A stretch of DNA of 7,634 nucleotides from Betaproteobacteria bacterium (GTDB lineage Bacteria; Pseudomonadota; Gammaproteobacteria; Burkholderiales; Casimicrobiaceae), in the NCBI GenBank assembly GCA_003153335.1, contig PLYG01000030.1:6422-14055 (forward strand), in the 5' to 3' direction. The notes under the pieces were generated by a model. The model did not search any database and had not been told where the DNA came from. It saw nothing but the letters and a program-made list of their open reading frames with translations. This document shows positions 1 through 6,250 of this stretch, in pieces. The translations under genes were made by a program, and so were the position numbers. How positions within the stretch are numbered: position 1 is the stretch's first letter; the number at the start of each line of letters is the position of its first letter.

Positions 1-154
1 TGCAGCGGATCATCGTCGATTTGCCGGACCCGGACGGGCCGCAGATGACAATGCGCTCGCCCTTCCTGACGGACAGGTCGATGTCGCGCAACACGTGGAA
101 CTGACCGTACCACTTGTTGACCTTCTCGAAGCTGATGATGATTTCTTCAGTCAT
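1..154 (-). CDS. aapP: Amino-acid ABC transporter ATP-binding protein, N-terminal fragment (AapP-like), cut by window edge
   Basis: Only the first 51 codons are present; the rest of the gene lies left of the window. The start at 154 opens MTEEIIISFEKVNKWYGQFH, a typical N-terminus for polar-amino-acid ATPases (GlnQ/AapP/HisP group). A Walker A motif, GPSGSGKST, sits at residues 39-47. The family hydrolyses ATP at the cytoplasmic face to drive import through the two permeases encoded upstream. The gene starts 36 bases after the aapM stop (191) and is last in the J-Q-M-P order usual for aap operons. No good Shine-Dalgarno sequence is visible just before the ATG, so translation may depend partly on coupling to aapM. 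The signature motif, Walker B and H-loop are outside the window, so intactness cannot be judged. The family call is firm; the symbol rests on operon context. Confidence 0.9.
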   Translation of the reverse strand, partial: MTEEIIISFEKVNKWYGQFHVLRDIDLSVRKGERIVICGPSGSGKSTMIRC

Positions 155-190
155 GTTCGTGCCGTCAGGTTGGTCTTCAAGCGGGTCCCT

Positions 191-1300
191 TCACCGCGTA
201 TTGCTCACATTCAACTGCCGTTCTATCCACTGGCTGTAACGCGACATCGCGAAGCAGCCGATCCAGTAAATGGCGGCAATGAAAAGGTAACCTTCCAGGT
301 AGAACTGCCGCCAGTTCGCATCGCCGCCCAGCGCGAGAGCGAGCGAGCCGGTCAGGTCGTACAGGCTGACGATGGTGACCAGCGAGGTGTCCTTGAAGGT
401 GCTGATGAAGCTGTTCATGATCGAGGGCACCACCAGGCGCAGCGCCTGCGGCAGGACGATCTTCCTCTGGGTTTGCCAGTACGACAGCCCGAGCGACGCG
501 GCTGCCTCGACCTGGCCGTTGGGGATCGCCTGCAGCCCGCCGCGCACAACCTCCGCGAGATACGCCGCCGCAAACAGCGTGATACCGACAAACACGCGGA
601 TCAGCACATCCACCTGCGTTCCCTGCGGCATGAACAACGGGAACATGAACGACGCCATGAACAACACTGAAATCAGCGGCACGCCGCGGATCAATTCAAC
701 ATAGACGATGCACAGCGAGCGAATCGCGGGAAGACCGGAGCGCCGGCCCAGCGCGACCAGAACGGCCAGTGGAAACGCGCAGGCGATGCCCAGTGTGGAG
801 AGCATCATGGTCAGCGGGAGGCCGCCCCAGCGCGAAGTCTCAACCGGGGTCAGACCGAACAAACCGCCGCGCATCAAGATGAAAAACGCGGCCAGCACGG
901 CGGCCCACGCGACGATCAGCCACTTGCTCCACAGCGGACGGGTGCAACTGGCCACCAGCAACACGATCATCAGCAACGTGGCGATCAGCGGCCGCCATTG
1001 CTGATCGAACGGATAGCGGCCGAAAATAATCAGCCGATACTTTTCCGCGATCACGCCCCAGCACGCGCCGGTACCGGAGACCTCGCGGCAGGCGTCGTTA
1101 TCGGGCTTGAATACGGCGTGGATCAACCCCCACTCGACAATGGCGGGAATGAGATACACAAACAGCGCAAGTATCGCCAGCGTGGCGATCGAACTCGTCC
1201 AGTCGGCGAACAGGTTGAGGCGCAACCAGGCTACCGTCCCCGTCATTTTTTCCGGCGCGGGGCGCGACGGAATCGGCTTGAAGGTGTGGGCGACACTCAT
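191..1300 (-). CDS. aapM: Amino-acid ABC transporter permease (AapM-like)
   Basis: A 369-residue inner-membrane permease of the HisM/GlnP type, in the long form typical of AapM. Hydrophobic segments lie near residues 37-60, 104-118, 126-148, 162-185, 205-223, 235-250 and 337-352. A periplasmic-looking insert at about 66-100 carries two Cys (71 and 80). The EAA loop that docks to the ATPase is at 265-285 (EAAASLGL then IVLPQ). With AapQ it should form the heteromeric channel that takes substrate from AapJ and is powered by AapP. The ATG lies 13 bases after the aapQ stop, and the GAGAGGGG just upstream overlaps that stop codon, so the two permeases are probably translationally coupled. Family membership is clear. 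The exact substrate range (general versus acidic/polar amino acids) cannot be read from sequence. Confidence 0.92.
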   Translation of the reverse strand: MSVAHTFKPIPSRPAPEKMTGTVAWLRLNLFADWTSSIATLAILALFVYLIPAIVEWGLIHAVFKPDNDACREVSGTGACWGVIAEKYRLIIFGRYPFDQQWRPLIATLLMIVLLVASCTRPLWSKWLIVAWAAVLAAFFILMRGGLFGLTPVETSRWGGLPLTMMLSTLGIACAFPLAVLVALGRRSGLPAIRSLCIVYVELIRGVPLISVLFMASFMFPLFMPQGTQVDVLIRVFVGITLFAAAYLAEVVRGGLQAIPNGQVEAAASLGLSYWQTQRKIVLPQALRLVVPSIMNSFISTFKDTSLVTIVSLYDLTGSLALALGGDANWRQFYLEGYLFIAAIYWIGCFAMSRYSQWIERQLNVSNTR

Positions 1301-1313
1301 GGGGCTGCCCCTC

Positions 1314-2492
1314 TCACCGTTCCTTGATCGCTGCGCGGGCGTTGTACCAGTTCATCAGCGCGGCCGTTGTCAGCGACAGTGTCAGATAGACCGCCATGAT
1401 GATTGCGATGCACTCCACGGCACGGCCCGTCTGGTTCAACGAGGTGTTGGCAATCGACACCAGGTCCGGATAGCCGATGGCCACCGCCAGCGAAGAATTC
1501 TTGGTCAGATTGAGGTATTGATTGGTCATCGGCGGAATGATCACGCGCAACGCCTGCGGCAGCAGAACGAGCTTGAGCTGTTGACCGCGCGACAAGCCCA
1601 GCGCAGACCCGGCATCGGTCTGTCCCCAGGCCACGGACTGAATCCCGGAGCGGACGATTTCCGCGACGAACGCCGCGGTGTAGATGGTGAGCCCGATCAT
1701 CACCGCGAGAAACTCCGGCGTGACCGCGCCTCCACCCGAGACATTCATTTCGGTCTTTTCGGGGAATTCCAGTGCGGTGGGTGCGCCGCCAGCGGCCCAG
1801 CCAATCAGGCCGCAACCGATCACTATCGCCAGCGACGGCCATAACGTCGCCCGCGGAATGCCGGTGCGCTCGAATTGCGCCCACGCCCAGCGGCGATAAA
1901 ACCAACTGACGACCAGACCGACAACCATGCCCGCTGCGGCCAACGCCTGACCGAAACCCCATTCGGGAATGGGAAACGACATCCCGCTCTTGCTCACATA
2001 CATGCCCGGCCCGAGGTGCAGCGCGTCGGACACCGGCGGCAGCACCGTGGTCAGGATGAAGTACCACATCAACAACTGGATCAGCACGGGAATGTTGCGG
2101 AACAGCTCGACATACCAGGTGCACACGCCGCGCAGCAGGAAATTCCTGGACAGCCTGCCGATCCCGATCAGCGCGCCAAGTATGGTCGTGAAAAATATGC
2201 CGATGATCGCAACGCGGAGCGTGTTCGACAGCCCGACCAGAAAGGCCTTCCAATACGGATTGCTCGAATCGAATTCAATGATGGACTCGCCGATGTCGAA
2301 GCCGGCCGGCTGCAGGAGGAATCCAAACCCGCTCTGGATGCCGCGCACCCGCATGTTTTCGAGCGTATTGGAGGCAAGCCACCACACCGCAAAGGCGAGC
2401 AGCCCAACGGCAATCAACTGATAGATGATGCCGCGGAATGCCTGGCTGCGCCAGGACCAGTCGCGCTTCTTCGGGGCGAGTCTTTCGGCCAT
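1314..2492 (-). CDS. aapQ: Amino-acid ABC transporter permease (AapQ-like)
   Basis: A 392-residue integral membrane permease, first of the two permease genes. Hydrophobic segments are seen near residues 20-40, 83-112, 133-152, 181-198, 217-234, 260-278 and 360-380. A long extracytoplasmic stretch (about 41-80) is characteristic of AapQ-type subunits and absent from the shorter HisQ type. The EAA-like coupling loop is at 292-313 (TDAGSALGL then LVLLPQ), preceded by AEIVRSGIQ, a permease signature. The protein should pair with AapM. The ATG at 2492 has a GAGG ribosome binding site 7 bases upstream, held in a 5-bp hairpin (2500-2513). A 158-base gap separates it from aapJ, unlike the tight spacing between the other operon genes. 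The family call is firm; the symbol follows from length and operon order. Confidence 0.92.
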   Translation of the reverse strand: MAERLAPKKRDWSWRSQAFRGIIYQLIAVGLLAFAVWWLASNTLENMRVRGIQSGFGFLLQPAGFDIGESIIEFDSSNPYWKAFLVGLSNTLRVAIIGIFFTTILGALIGIGRLSRNFLLRGVCTWYVELFRNIPVLIQLLMWYFILTTVLPPVSDALHLGPGMYVSKSGMSFPIPEWGFGQALAAAGMVVGLVVSWFYRRWAWAQFERTGIPRATLWPSLAIVIGCGLIGWAAGGAPTALEFPEKTEMNVSGGGAVTPEFLAVMIGLTIYTAAFVAEIVRSGIQSVAWGQTDAGSALGLSRGQQLKLVLLPQALRVIIPPMTNQYLNLTKNSSLAVAIGYPDLVSIANTSLNQTGRAVECIAIIMAVYLTLSLTTAALMNWYNARAAIKER

Positions 2493-2499
2493 GTGCGAG

Positions 2500-2513
2500 C
2501 CTCATCGTTGAGG
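2500..2513 (-). promoter_or_regulatory. Small hairpin enclosing the aapQ ribosome binding site
   Basis: On the minus strand CCTCA-ACGA-TGAGG forms a perfect 5-bp stem with a 4-base loop. The 3' arm contains GAGG, the only plausible Shine-Dalgarno sequence for aapQ, 7 bases before the ATG. When folded it would hide the site and lower aapQ translation. The stem is short and could arise by chance; the regulatory role is inference. Confidence 0.35.
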
Positions 2514-2607
2514 TTGGAGAACGAACAACCGTTACGTCGGACAGCCGACCCAACTGCAATCTCGTCAGCACAGCGCCGCGGAATGTATTGCCACGCGGAT
2601 GACACGC

Positions 2608-2640
2608 TGCCGCTCCGCCGGCGGAACGGGCGGAGCGGCA
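2608..2640 (-). promoter_or_regulatory. Intercistronic stem-loop after aapJ (mRNA stabiliser or attenuator)
   Basis: Two perfect 12-base arms, 2608-2619 and 2629-2640, flank a 9-base loop. The structure begins 10 bases downstream of the aapJ stop codon. The stem is very GC-rich (TGCCGCTCCGCC paired with GGCGGAGCGGCA). No run of T follows it on the minus strand, so it is not a classical intrinsic terminator. In many binding-protein-dependent transport operons a hairpin here blocks 3' exonucleases and leaves more mRNA for the binding protein than for the permeases; that role is inferred. Weaker inverted repeats lie in the same gap at 2536-2549 (5-bp arms) and 2576-2598 (CCGCG/CGCGG, 13-base loop). 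Confidence 0.7.
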
Positions 2641-2650
2641 GTCAACCTTC

Positions 2651-3685
2651 CTAGCGAATCGGCATCGCGTACTGAATGCCGCCCTTGTTCCACTGGTTGT
2701 TCAGGCCGCGCGGCAGCTTGAGTGCGGACTTGGGACCCACGTTGCGCTCGAAGATCTCGCCGTAGTTGCCGACGGCCTTGATCGCCCGATACGCCCAGTC
2801 CTTGTCCAGCCCCAGCAATTTACCGGTGTCTTCGGAGGTGCCGAGAATGCGCATGACGACCGGATCTGTGCTCGTCTTCATCTGGTCGGCGTTTTCCTGC
2901 GTGATCCCGTATTCCTCGGCTTCGAGCAGCGCGTAGACGACCCATTTGACGATCGCATAGAACTCCTCGTCGCCGCGGCGGACCATCGGGCCCAGCGGCT
3001 CCTTGGAAATCAGTTCGGGCAGGATCACGTAGTCTTCGGGATTCTTGGCTTCCTTGTTGCGAATCGACGCAAGACCTGAGGCATCGGTGGTGTATGCCTG
3101 GCAGCGGCCGGAGAAAAACGCCTTGACCGACGCTTCGAAGCCGTCGAATACTACCGGCTTGATCTTGATGTTCTGACCCTTGAAGTAGTCGTTCAGGTTC
3201 TTCTCGGTGGTCGTGCCCGACTGCACGCAGACTTCGGCATTCTTCAGTTGCTTGGCGCTGGTGATCTTGGACTTCTTGGTCACCATGAACCCCTGGCCGT
3301 CATAATACGTAGGCGTCGTGGACAACAACCCAAGCGATGCATCGCGGGTCAGCGTGAACGTCGTGTTGCGCGATAGCACGTCGACTTCACCCGACTGCAG
3401 CGCGGTAAACCGTTGCTGCGCGTTCAGCGGCGCCCATTTGACCTTGGTCGCATCGGAAAGCAGTGACGCTGCAATGGCTTTGCAGATGTCGACATCCAGG
3501 CCGGCCCAGTTGCCCTGGCTATCGGCAGCCGAGAATCCGGCGAGACCGGTGTTGACGCCGCAGACCAGTTGTCCGCGCGCCTTGATGGCATCGATAGTCT
3601 TGCCGGCCAGTGCGGGCGTCGCGACGGCCAGCGATAGCAGTCCGGCCATAATGCCGGTGAGTGTCAGGGATTTACGAAAGCGCAT
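2651..3685 (-). CDS. aapJ: Amino-acid ABC transporter periplasmic substrate-binding protein (AapJ-like)
   Basis: A 344-residue solute-binding protein of family 3. Residues 1-27 are a Sec signal peptide: basic MRFRK start, hydrophobic core, and a signal peptidase I site after ATPALA. The mature protein captures amino acids in the periplasm and delivers them to AapQM. Family hallmarks are RGQLVCGV at 38-44, GLDVDICKAIA at 62-72, a ligand-site segment SRNTTFTLTRD at 105-115, and YYDGQGFMV at 127-135. Mature-protein cysteines are at 42, 68, 153 and 195, so disulfides are possible. The length matches AapJ (about 340) rather than the shorter HisJ or GlnH (about 240-260). GGAGGA at 3689-3694 is a strong ribosome binding site 3 bases before the ATG. 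It is the first gene of the operon, with a candidate promoter at 3779-3806. Confidence 0.93.
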   Translation of the reverse strand: MRFRKSLTLTGIMAGLLSLAVATPALAGKTIDAIKARGQLVCGVNTGLAGFSAADSQGNWAGLDVDICKAIAASLLSDATKVKWAPLNAQQRFTALQSGEVDVLSRNTTFTLTRDASLGLLSTTPTYYDGQGFMVTKKSKITSAKQLKNAEVCVQSGTTTEKNLNDYFKGQNIKIKPVVFDGFEASVKAFFSGRCQAYTTDASGLASIRNKEAKNPEDYVILPELISKEPLGPMVRRGDEEFYAIVKWVVYALLEAEEYGITQENADQMKTSTDPVVMRILGTSEDTGKLLGLDKDWAYRAIKAVGNYGEIFERNVGPKSALKLPRGLNNQWNKGGIQYAMPIR

Positions 3686-3778
3686 GATTCCTCCAAACGG
3701 ACGTGGTTAAACGGATTCTGTCACCGGCCTGACCTTGCTGGCGCCACTGCGGACGGCTTTGACGGCCTGCTGCTACGC

Positions 3779-3806
3779 ATTCTAACCCAAACGTTGCTTG
3801 TTGCAA
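3779..3806 (-). promoter_or_regulatory. Candidate sigma-70 promoter for the aap operon
   Basis: On the minus strand TTGCAA (3801-3806; 4 of 6 to consensus) and TAGAAT (3779-3784; 5 of 6) are separated by 16 bases. Predicted transcription start is near 3772, giving a 5' leader of about 86 bases before aapJ. The -35 hexamer is its own reverse complement and is also usable by the divergent promoter. Identified by eye only. Confidence 0.5.
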
Positions 3807-3827
3807 GTTGTGGCCACCGATTACAAT
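3801..3827 (+). promoter_or_regulatory. Weak candidate promoter for the acyl-CoA synthetase gene
   Basis: TTGCAA (3801-3806) lies 15 bases before TACAAT (3822-3827; 5 of 6 to the -10 consensus). The spacing is short for sigma-70, so the -35 assignment is doubtful; an alternative, TTGTTG at 3798-3803, gives an 18-base spacer. Transcription would start near 3834, leaving a leader of about 47 bases with GGGAGGGAG (3865-3873) as the ribosome binding site. Confidence 0.3.
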
Positions 3828-3880
3828 TCTTCCCTCGGTTCCGACACTAAGCACAATCCATTCCGGGAGGGAGACCAAGC

Positions 3881-5548
3881 ATGAGCGTCGATCGTTATGC
3901 CGATATTTACGGCGCCTTTCGCTGGGAAGTTCCCCGTGAATTCAATATCGGCCAGGCGTGTTGCGGCCGGTGGGCACGCGACCGCTGGCGCTTCGCCCTC
4001 TATTACGAGGATGAGGCCGGGAGGACCGCCAAGTACACGTTCTGGGACATTCAACAGGATGCCAACCGGCTGTCAAATGTTCTCGCGGCGCTGGGCATCG
4101 CCCGCGGCGACAAGGTCGCGATCATGCTGCCGCAGCGCCCCGAAACGGTGATCGCGCATATCGCGGTGTACCAGATGGGTGCGGTGGCGTTGCCGCTTTC
4201 TTTCCTGTTCGGTCCCGATGCGCTCGAGTACCGGCTCAACAATTCCGATACCATGGTGGCGATCGTTGATGAAGCGTCGCTTCCCAACCTGATTCCGGTG
4301 CGCGACCGGTGTCCCCGGCTGCAGCATGTGATTGCGGTAGATGGCGCGCGTGAATCGTTTACGGCGCCCTGGGAAGAACTCCTGGCCAAAGCCTCGCGCC
4401 GATTCGACCCGGTGACCACGCTGGCCACCGATCCGGCGATGCTCATCTATACCAGCGGCACCACCGGCCCCCCCAAGGGCGCGCTGATGCCGCAGTCGTG
4501 CATGATCGGCAACATGCCCGGGTTCACCTACTCTCATGATCAATTTCCGCAAGCCGGCGATCTGTTCTGGTCGCCCGCCGACTGGGCGTGGACCGGGGGG
4601 TTGATGGACGCGCTGATGCCCACGCTCTACTGCGGCTATCCGATACTGGGGTATCGCGGACGGTTCGATCCGGAAAAGGCGCTGTGGCTGATGCAGAAAT
4701 ACCAGGTGACCAGCAGCTTCCTTTTTCCCACTGCGCTGAAAATGATGATGAAAGCGGTGCCGGAGCCAGGCGCGCGCTACGACCTCGGCCTGCGTTCGAT
4801 CATGAGCGGCGGCGAAGCGGTGGGCACGGCGGTGTTCGACTGGGCGCGCCACCACCTGGGCGTCACCGTCAACGAAATGTTCGGCCAGACGGAGATGAAC
4901 TACGTGGTCGGCAACTCGCATACCCTGTGGCCGGCGAAGCCGGGCTCGATCGGCCGGCCGTATCCTGGGCATCGGATCACGCTGATCGACGACGCCGGCA
5001 ACGAAGTGCCGCAGGGCGAAGTGGGCGAAGTCGCAGTGCACAGGATCGCGCCCGACGGCACGCCGGATCCCGTTTTTTTCATCGAGTACTTCAAGAATCC
5101 AGACGGCACGCGCAACAAATTCACCGGCCCCGACAACGGCTGGTCGCGCACCGGGGACGAAGCAAGAATGGACGCGGACGGCTACCTTTGGTACCAAGGC
5201 CGCGCCGACGACATGTTCAAGGCCGCCGGCTACCGGATCGGCCCGTCGGAGATCGAGAATTGCCTGGTCAAGCATCCGGCGGTCGCCAATGCCGCGGTCG
5301 TGCCCTCGCCCGATGAAACGCGCGGCAACGTAGTCAAGGCCTTCATTGTCTTGACGCCCGGAAGCCTTGGCGATCAGGCGCTGATCGACGACTTGCAGCA
5401 GCATGTACGCAAGTATCTGGCGCCTTACGAATACCCGAGGGAAATCGAATTCATCGACAAGCTGCCCATGACGACCACGGGGAAGGTGCAGCGGAGGGTA
5501 CTGCGGGAACTGGAAAAGGAACGGAAGTCGAAGGCCGCCTTGAAATAG
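3881..5548 (+). CDS. AMP-forming acyl-CoA synthetase (acetyl-/medium-chain acyl-CoA synthetase family)
   Basis: A 555-residue cytoplasmic adenylate-forming enzyme that activates a carboxylic acid with ATP to an acyl-AMP, then transfers the acyl group to CoA. Core motifs in order: P-loop YTSGTTGPPKG at 190-200; SPADWAWTGG at 231-240; NEMFGQTE at 331-338; TGD with the ribose-binding Asp at 424-426; hinge and CoA region GRADDMFKAAGYRIGPSEIE at 440-459; catalytic Lys535 in PMTTTGK. That last stretch also fits PXXXXGK, the site at which protein acetyltransferases inactivate such enzymes. Gly336 sits where acetyl-CoA synthetases have the Trp that closes the acyl pocket, favouring a propionyl or medium-chain (or aryl) substrate. 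It lacks the long N-terminus of true Acs (about 650 residues). GGGAGGGAG at 3865-3873 supports the ATG. The gene is divergent from aapJ and convergent with the exosortase cassette. The enzyme class is certain; the substrate is not. Confidence 0.92.
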   Translation: MSVDRYADIYGAFRWEVPREFNIGQACCGRWARDRWRFALYYEDEAGRTAKYTFWDIQQDANRLSNVLAALGIARGDKVAIMLPQRPETVIAHIAVYQMGAVALPLSFLFGPDALEYRLNNSDTMVAIVDEASLPNLIPVRDRCPRLQHVIAVDGARESFTAPWEELLAKASRRFDPVTTLATDPAMLIYTSGTTGPPKGALMPQSCMIGNMPGFTYSHDQFPQAGDLFWSPADWAWTGGLMDALMPTLYCGYPILGYRGRFDPEKALWLMQKYQVTSSFLFPTALKMMMKAVPEPGARYDLGLRSIMSGGEAVGTAVFDWARHHLGVTVNEMFGQTEMNYVVGNSHTLWPAKPGSIGRPYPGHRITLIDDAGNEVPQGEVGEVAVHRIAPDGTPDPVFFIEYFKNPDGTRNKFTGPDNGWSRTGDEARMDADGYLWYQGRADDMFKAAGYRIGPSEIENCLVKHPAVANAAVVPSPDETRGNVVKAFIVLTPGSLGDQALIDDLQQHVRKYLAPYEYPREIEFIDKLPMTTTGKVQRRVLRELEKERKSKAALK

Positions 5549-5571
5549 CGCCTCTGCCGCCCATACCCTGG

Positions 5572-6180
5572 TTACTTTCCGGTCTCGGCCAGGTCCTGGC
5601 TCATCTGTTCCAGGAAGGGACGCTGGGTCAGTACCCAGACGATGGCCGGAATGACCGTGGGCAGAATCAGCGTTCCAAACTGATAGGCAAAGGCGATCAC
5701 CTCGCGCTGAAACGACGAGAACCCGGTCTGCGAGGAAATGGCCGGGCCCATCGTGATCGCCAACTGCTTGAGCGCGTCGGCGAAAATCCCCCAAGTCTGA
5801 AACGGCAACAGGACGACATAGCCGATGGCCAGCACCTTGGCCAGCCTGGCGCCGTTCTTCAATCCCGTCGCCGCCAGCGTGAGCGCGGCGAAAAGCGGCA
5901 ATCCGTAGGTATAGACGAGCGAGCGGGCATCGACGACCACCGCGGCCTTGCCGCCACTGAAACTAGTCGCGCTGGCGGGACGAAGGTTGGTGATGAATGA
6001 AAACAGCGACCCGGATTTTTCGACATCCAGAATCATGTCGCTGAAGCCCGCCTTGGCCACTGCCAGCGCCAGCCATTGCAAGGGAACCGTGAGCAGCGGC
6101 GCCGTGAAGTACCAGATCGCAAAGCAAACCGGGAGCCACGCAACGACAATGACGACGAACCGGGCCAGCGGATGCCGCAT
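5572..6180 (-). CDS. Exosortase H-associated membrane protein
   Basis: A 202-residue multi-pass membrane protein immediately downstream of xrtH. Hydrophobic segments lie near residues 7-29, 33-44, 88-106, 114-128 and 167-186. A mostly polar stretch at about 50-86 (VEKSGSLFSF, then ATSFSGGKAAVVVDARSL) separates the second and third and is probably periplasmic. I see no catalytic motif. It resembles the small membrane protein found beside exosortase H in other proteobacteria; its role is not established, and assistance in substrate handling or complex assembly is only inference from co-occurrence. The start is uncertain: no strong ribosome binding site lies close before the ATG at 6180, and the strong AGGAGG (6228-6233) instead serves a 12-codon ORF in another frame (6183-6221). 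The frame stays open upstream of 6180 but has no ATG, GTG or TTG between it and AGGAGG. The stop is 23 bases from the convergent synthetase stop. Confidence 0.75.
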   Translation of the reverse strand: MRHPLARFVVIVVAWLPVCFAIWYFTAPLLTVPLQWLALAVAKAGFSDMILDVEKSGSLFSFITNLRPASATSFSGGKAAVVVDARSLVYTYGLPLFAALTLAATGLKNGARLAKVLAIGYVVLLPFQTWGIFADALKQLAITMGPAISSQTGFSSFQREVIAFAYQFGTLILPTVIPAIVWVLTQRPFLEQMSQDLAETGK

Positions 6181-6182
6181 CG

Positions 6183-6221
6183 TCAGGCCGTTCCACCATT
6201 GCGACGCAGCGTTGCGGCCAT
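6183..6221 (-). CDS. Possible 12-codon leader ORF upstream of the exosortase-associated gene
   Basis: The mini-ORF reads MAATLRRNGGTA and stop. It has an ideal AGGAGG ribosome binding site (6228-6233) 6 bases before its ATG, the best in the xrtH cassette. Its TGA ends 2 bases before the ATG of the downstream membrane protein (TGACGATG), an arrangement that allows terminating ribosomes to restart. It is in a different frame from both neighbours. It could be a translational-coupling leader, or the remnant of the true N-terminus separated by an indel. No conservation evidence is available from one sequence. Confidence 0.35.
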   Translation of the reverse strand: MAATLRRNGGTA

Positions 6222-6250
6222 CTCGAACCTCCTCTGAACCGGAAAATCGG

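Noticed and set aside
95..670. Plus-strand 191-codon frame across the aapP start and aapM
   Set aside because: It is antisense to conserved ABC transporter sequence, and its low-complexity His/Arg/Gln/Glu-rich C-terminus is typical of a shadow frame.
1297..2253. Minus-strand open frame of 318 codons overlapping aapQ
   Set aside because: It is a shifted frame inside aapQ with Arg/His/Ala-rich shadow composition; the aapQ frame itself has clear permease motifs.
2608..2640. Rho-independent terminator after aapJ
   Set aside because: The stem is strong but is not followed by a T-run on the minus strand, and aapQ continues the operon in the same direction.
1107..2654. Long plus-strand open frames (1107-1844, 1875-2654) opposite aapM and aapQ
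   Set aside because: No domain can be recognised, they have no convincing ribosome binding site, and they lie antisense to firmly identified permease genes.
3801..3816. Sigma-54-like promoter upstream of aapJ (TGGC...TTGC on the minus strand)
   Set aside because: The GG and GC elements are separated by 9 bases where the sigma-54 consensus needs 10, and that spacing is strict. A sigma-70 match covers the same area.
4588..5316. Plus-strand 242-codon frame inside the synthetase gene
   Set aside because: It is a frame-shifted shadow of the synthetase with extreme Arg content and no own ribosome binding site.
4073..5794. Antisense open frame of 573 codons opposite the acyl-CoA synthetase
   Set aside because: It mirrors a well-supported gene on the other strand, is rich in Arg/His/Gly/Ala as expected from GC-rich shadow frames, has no recognisable domain, and also overlaps the exosortase partner gene.
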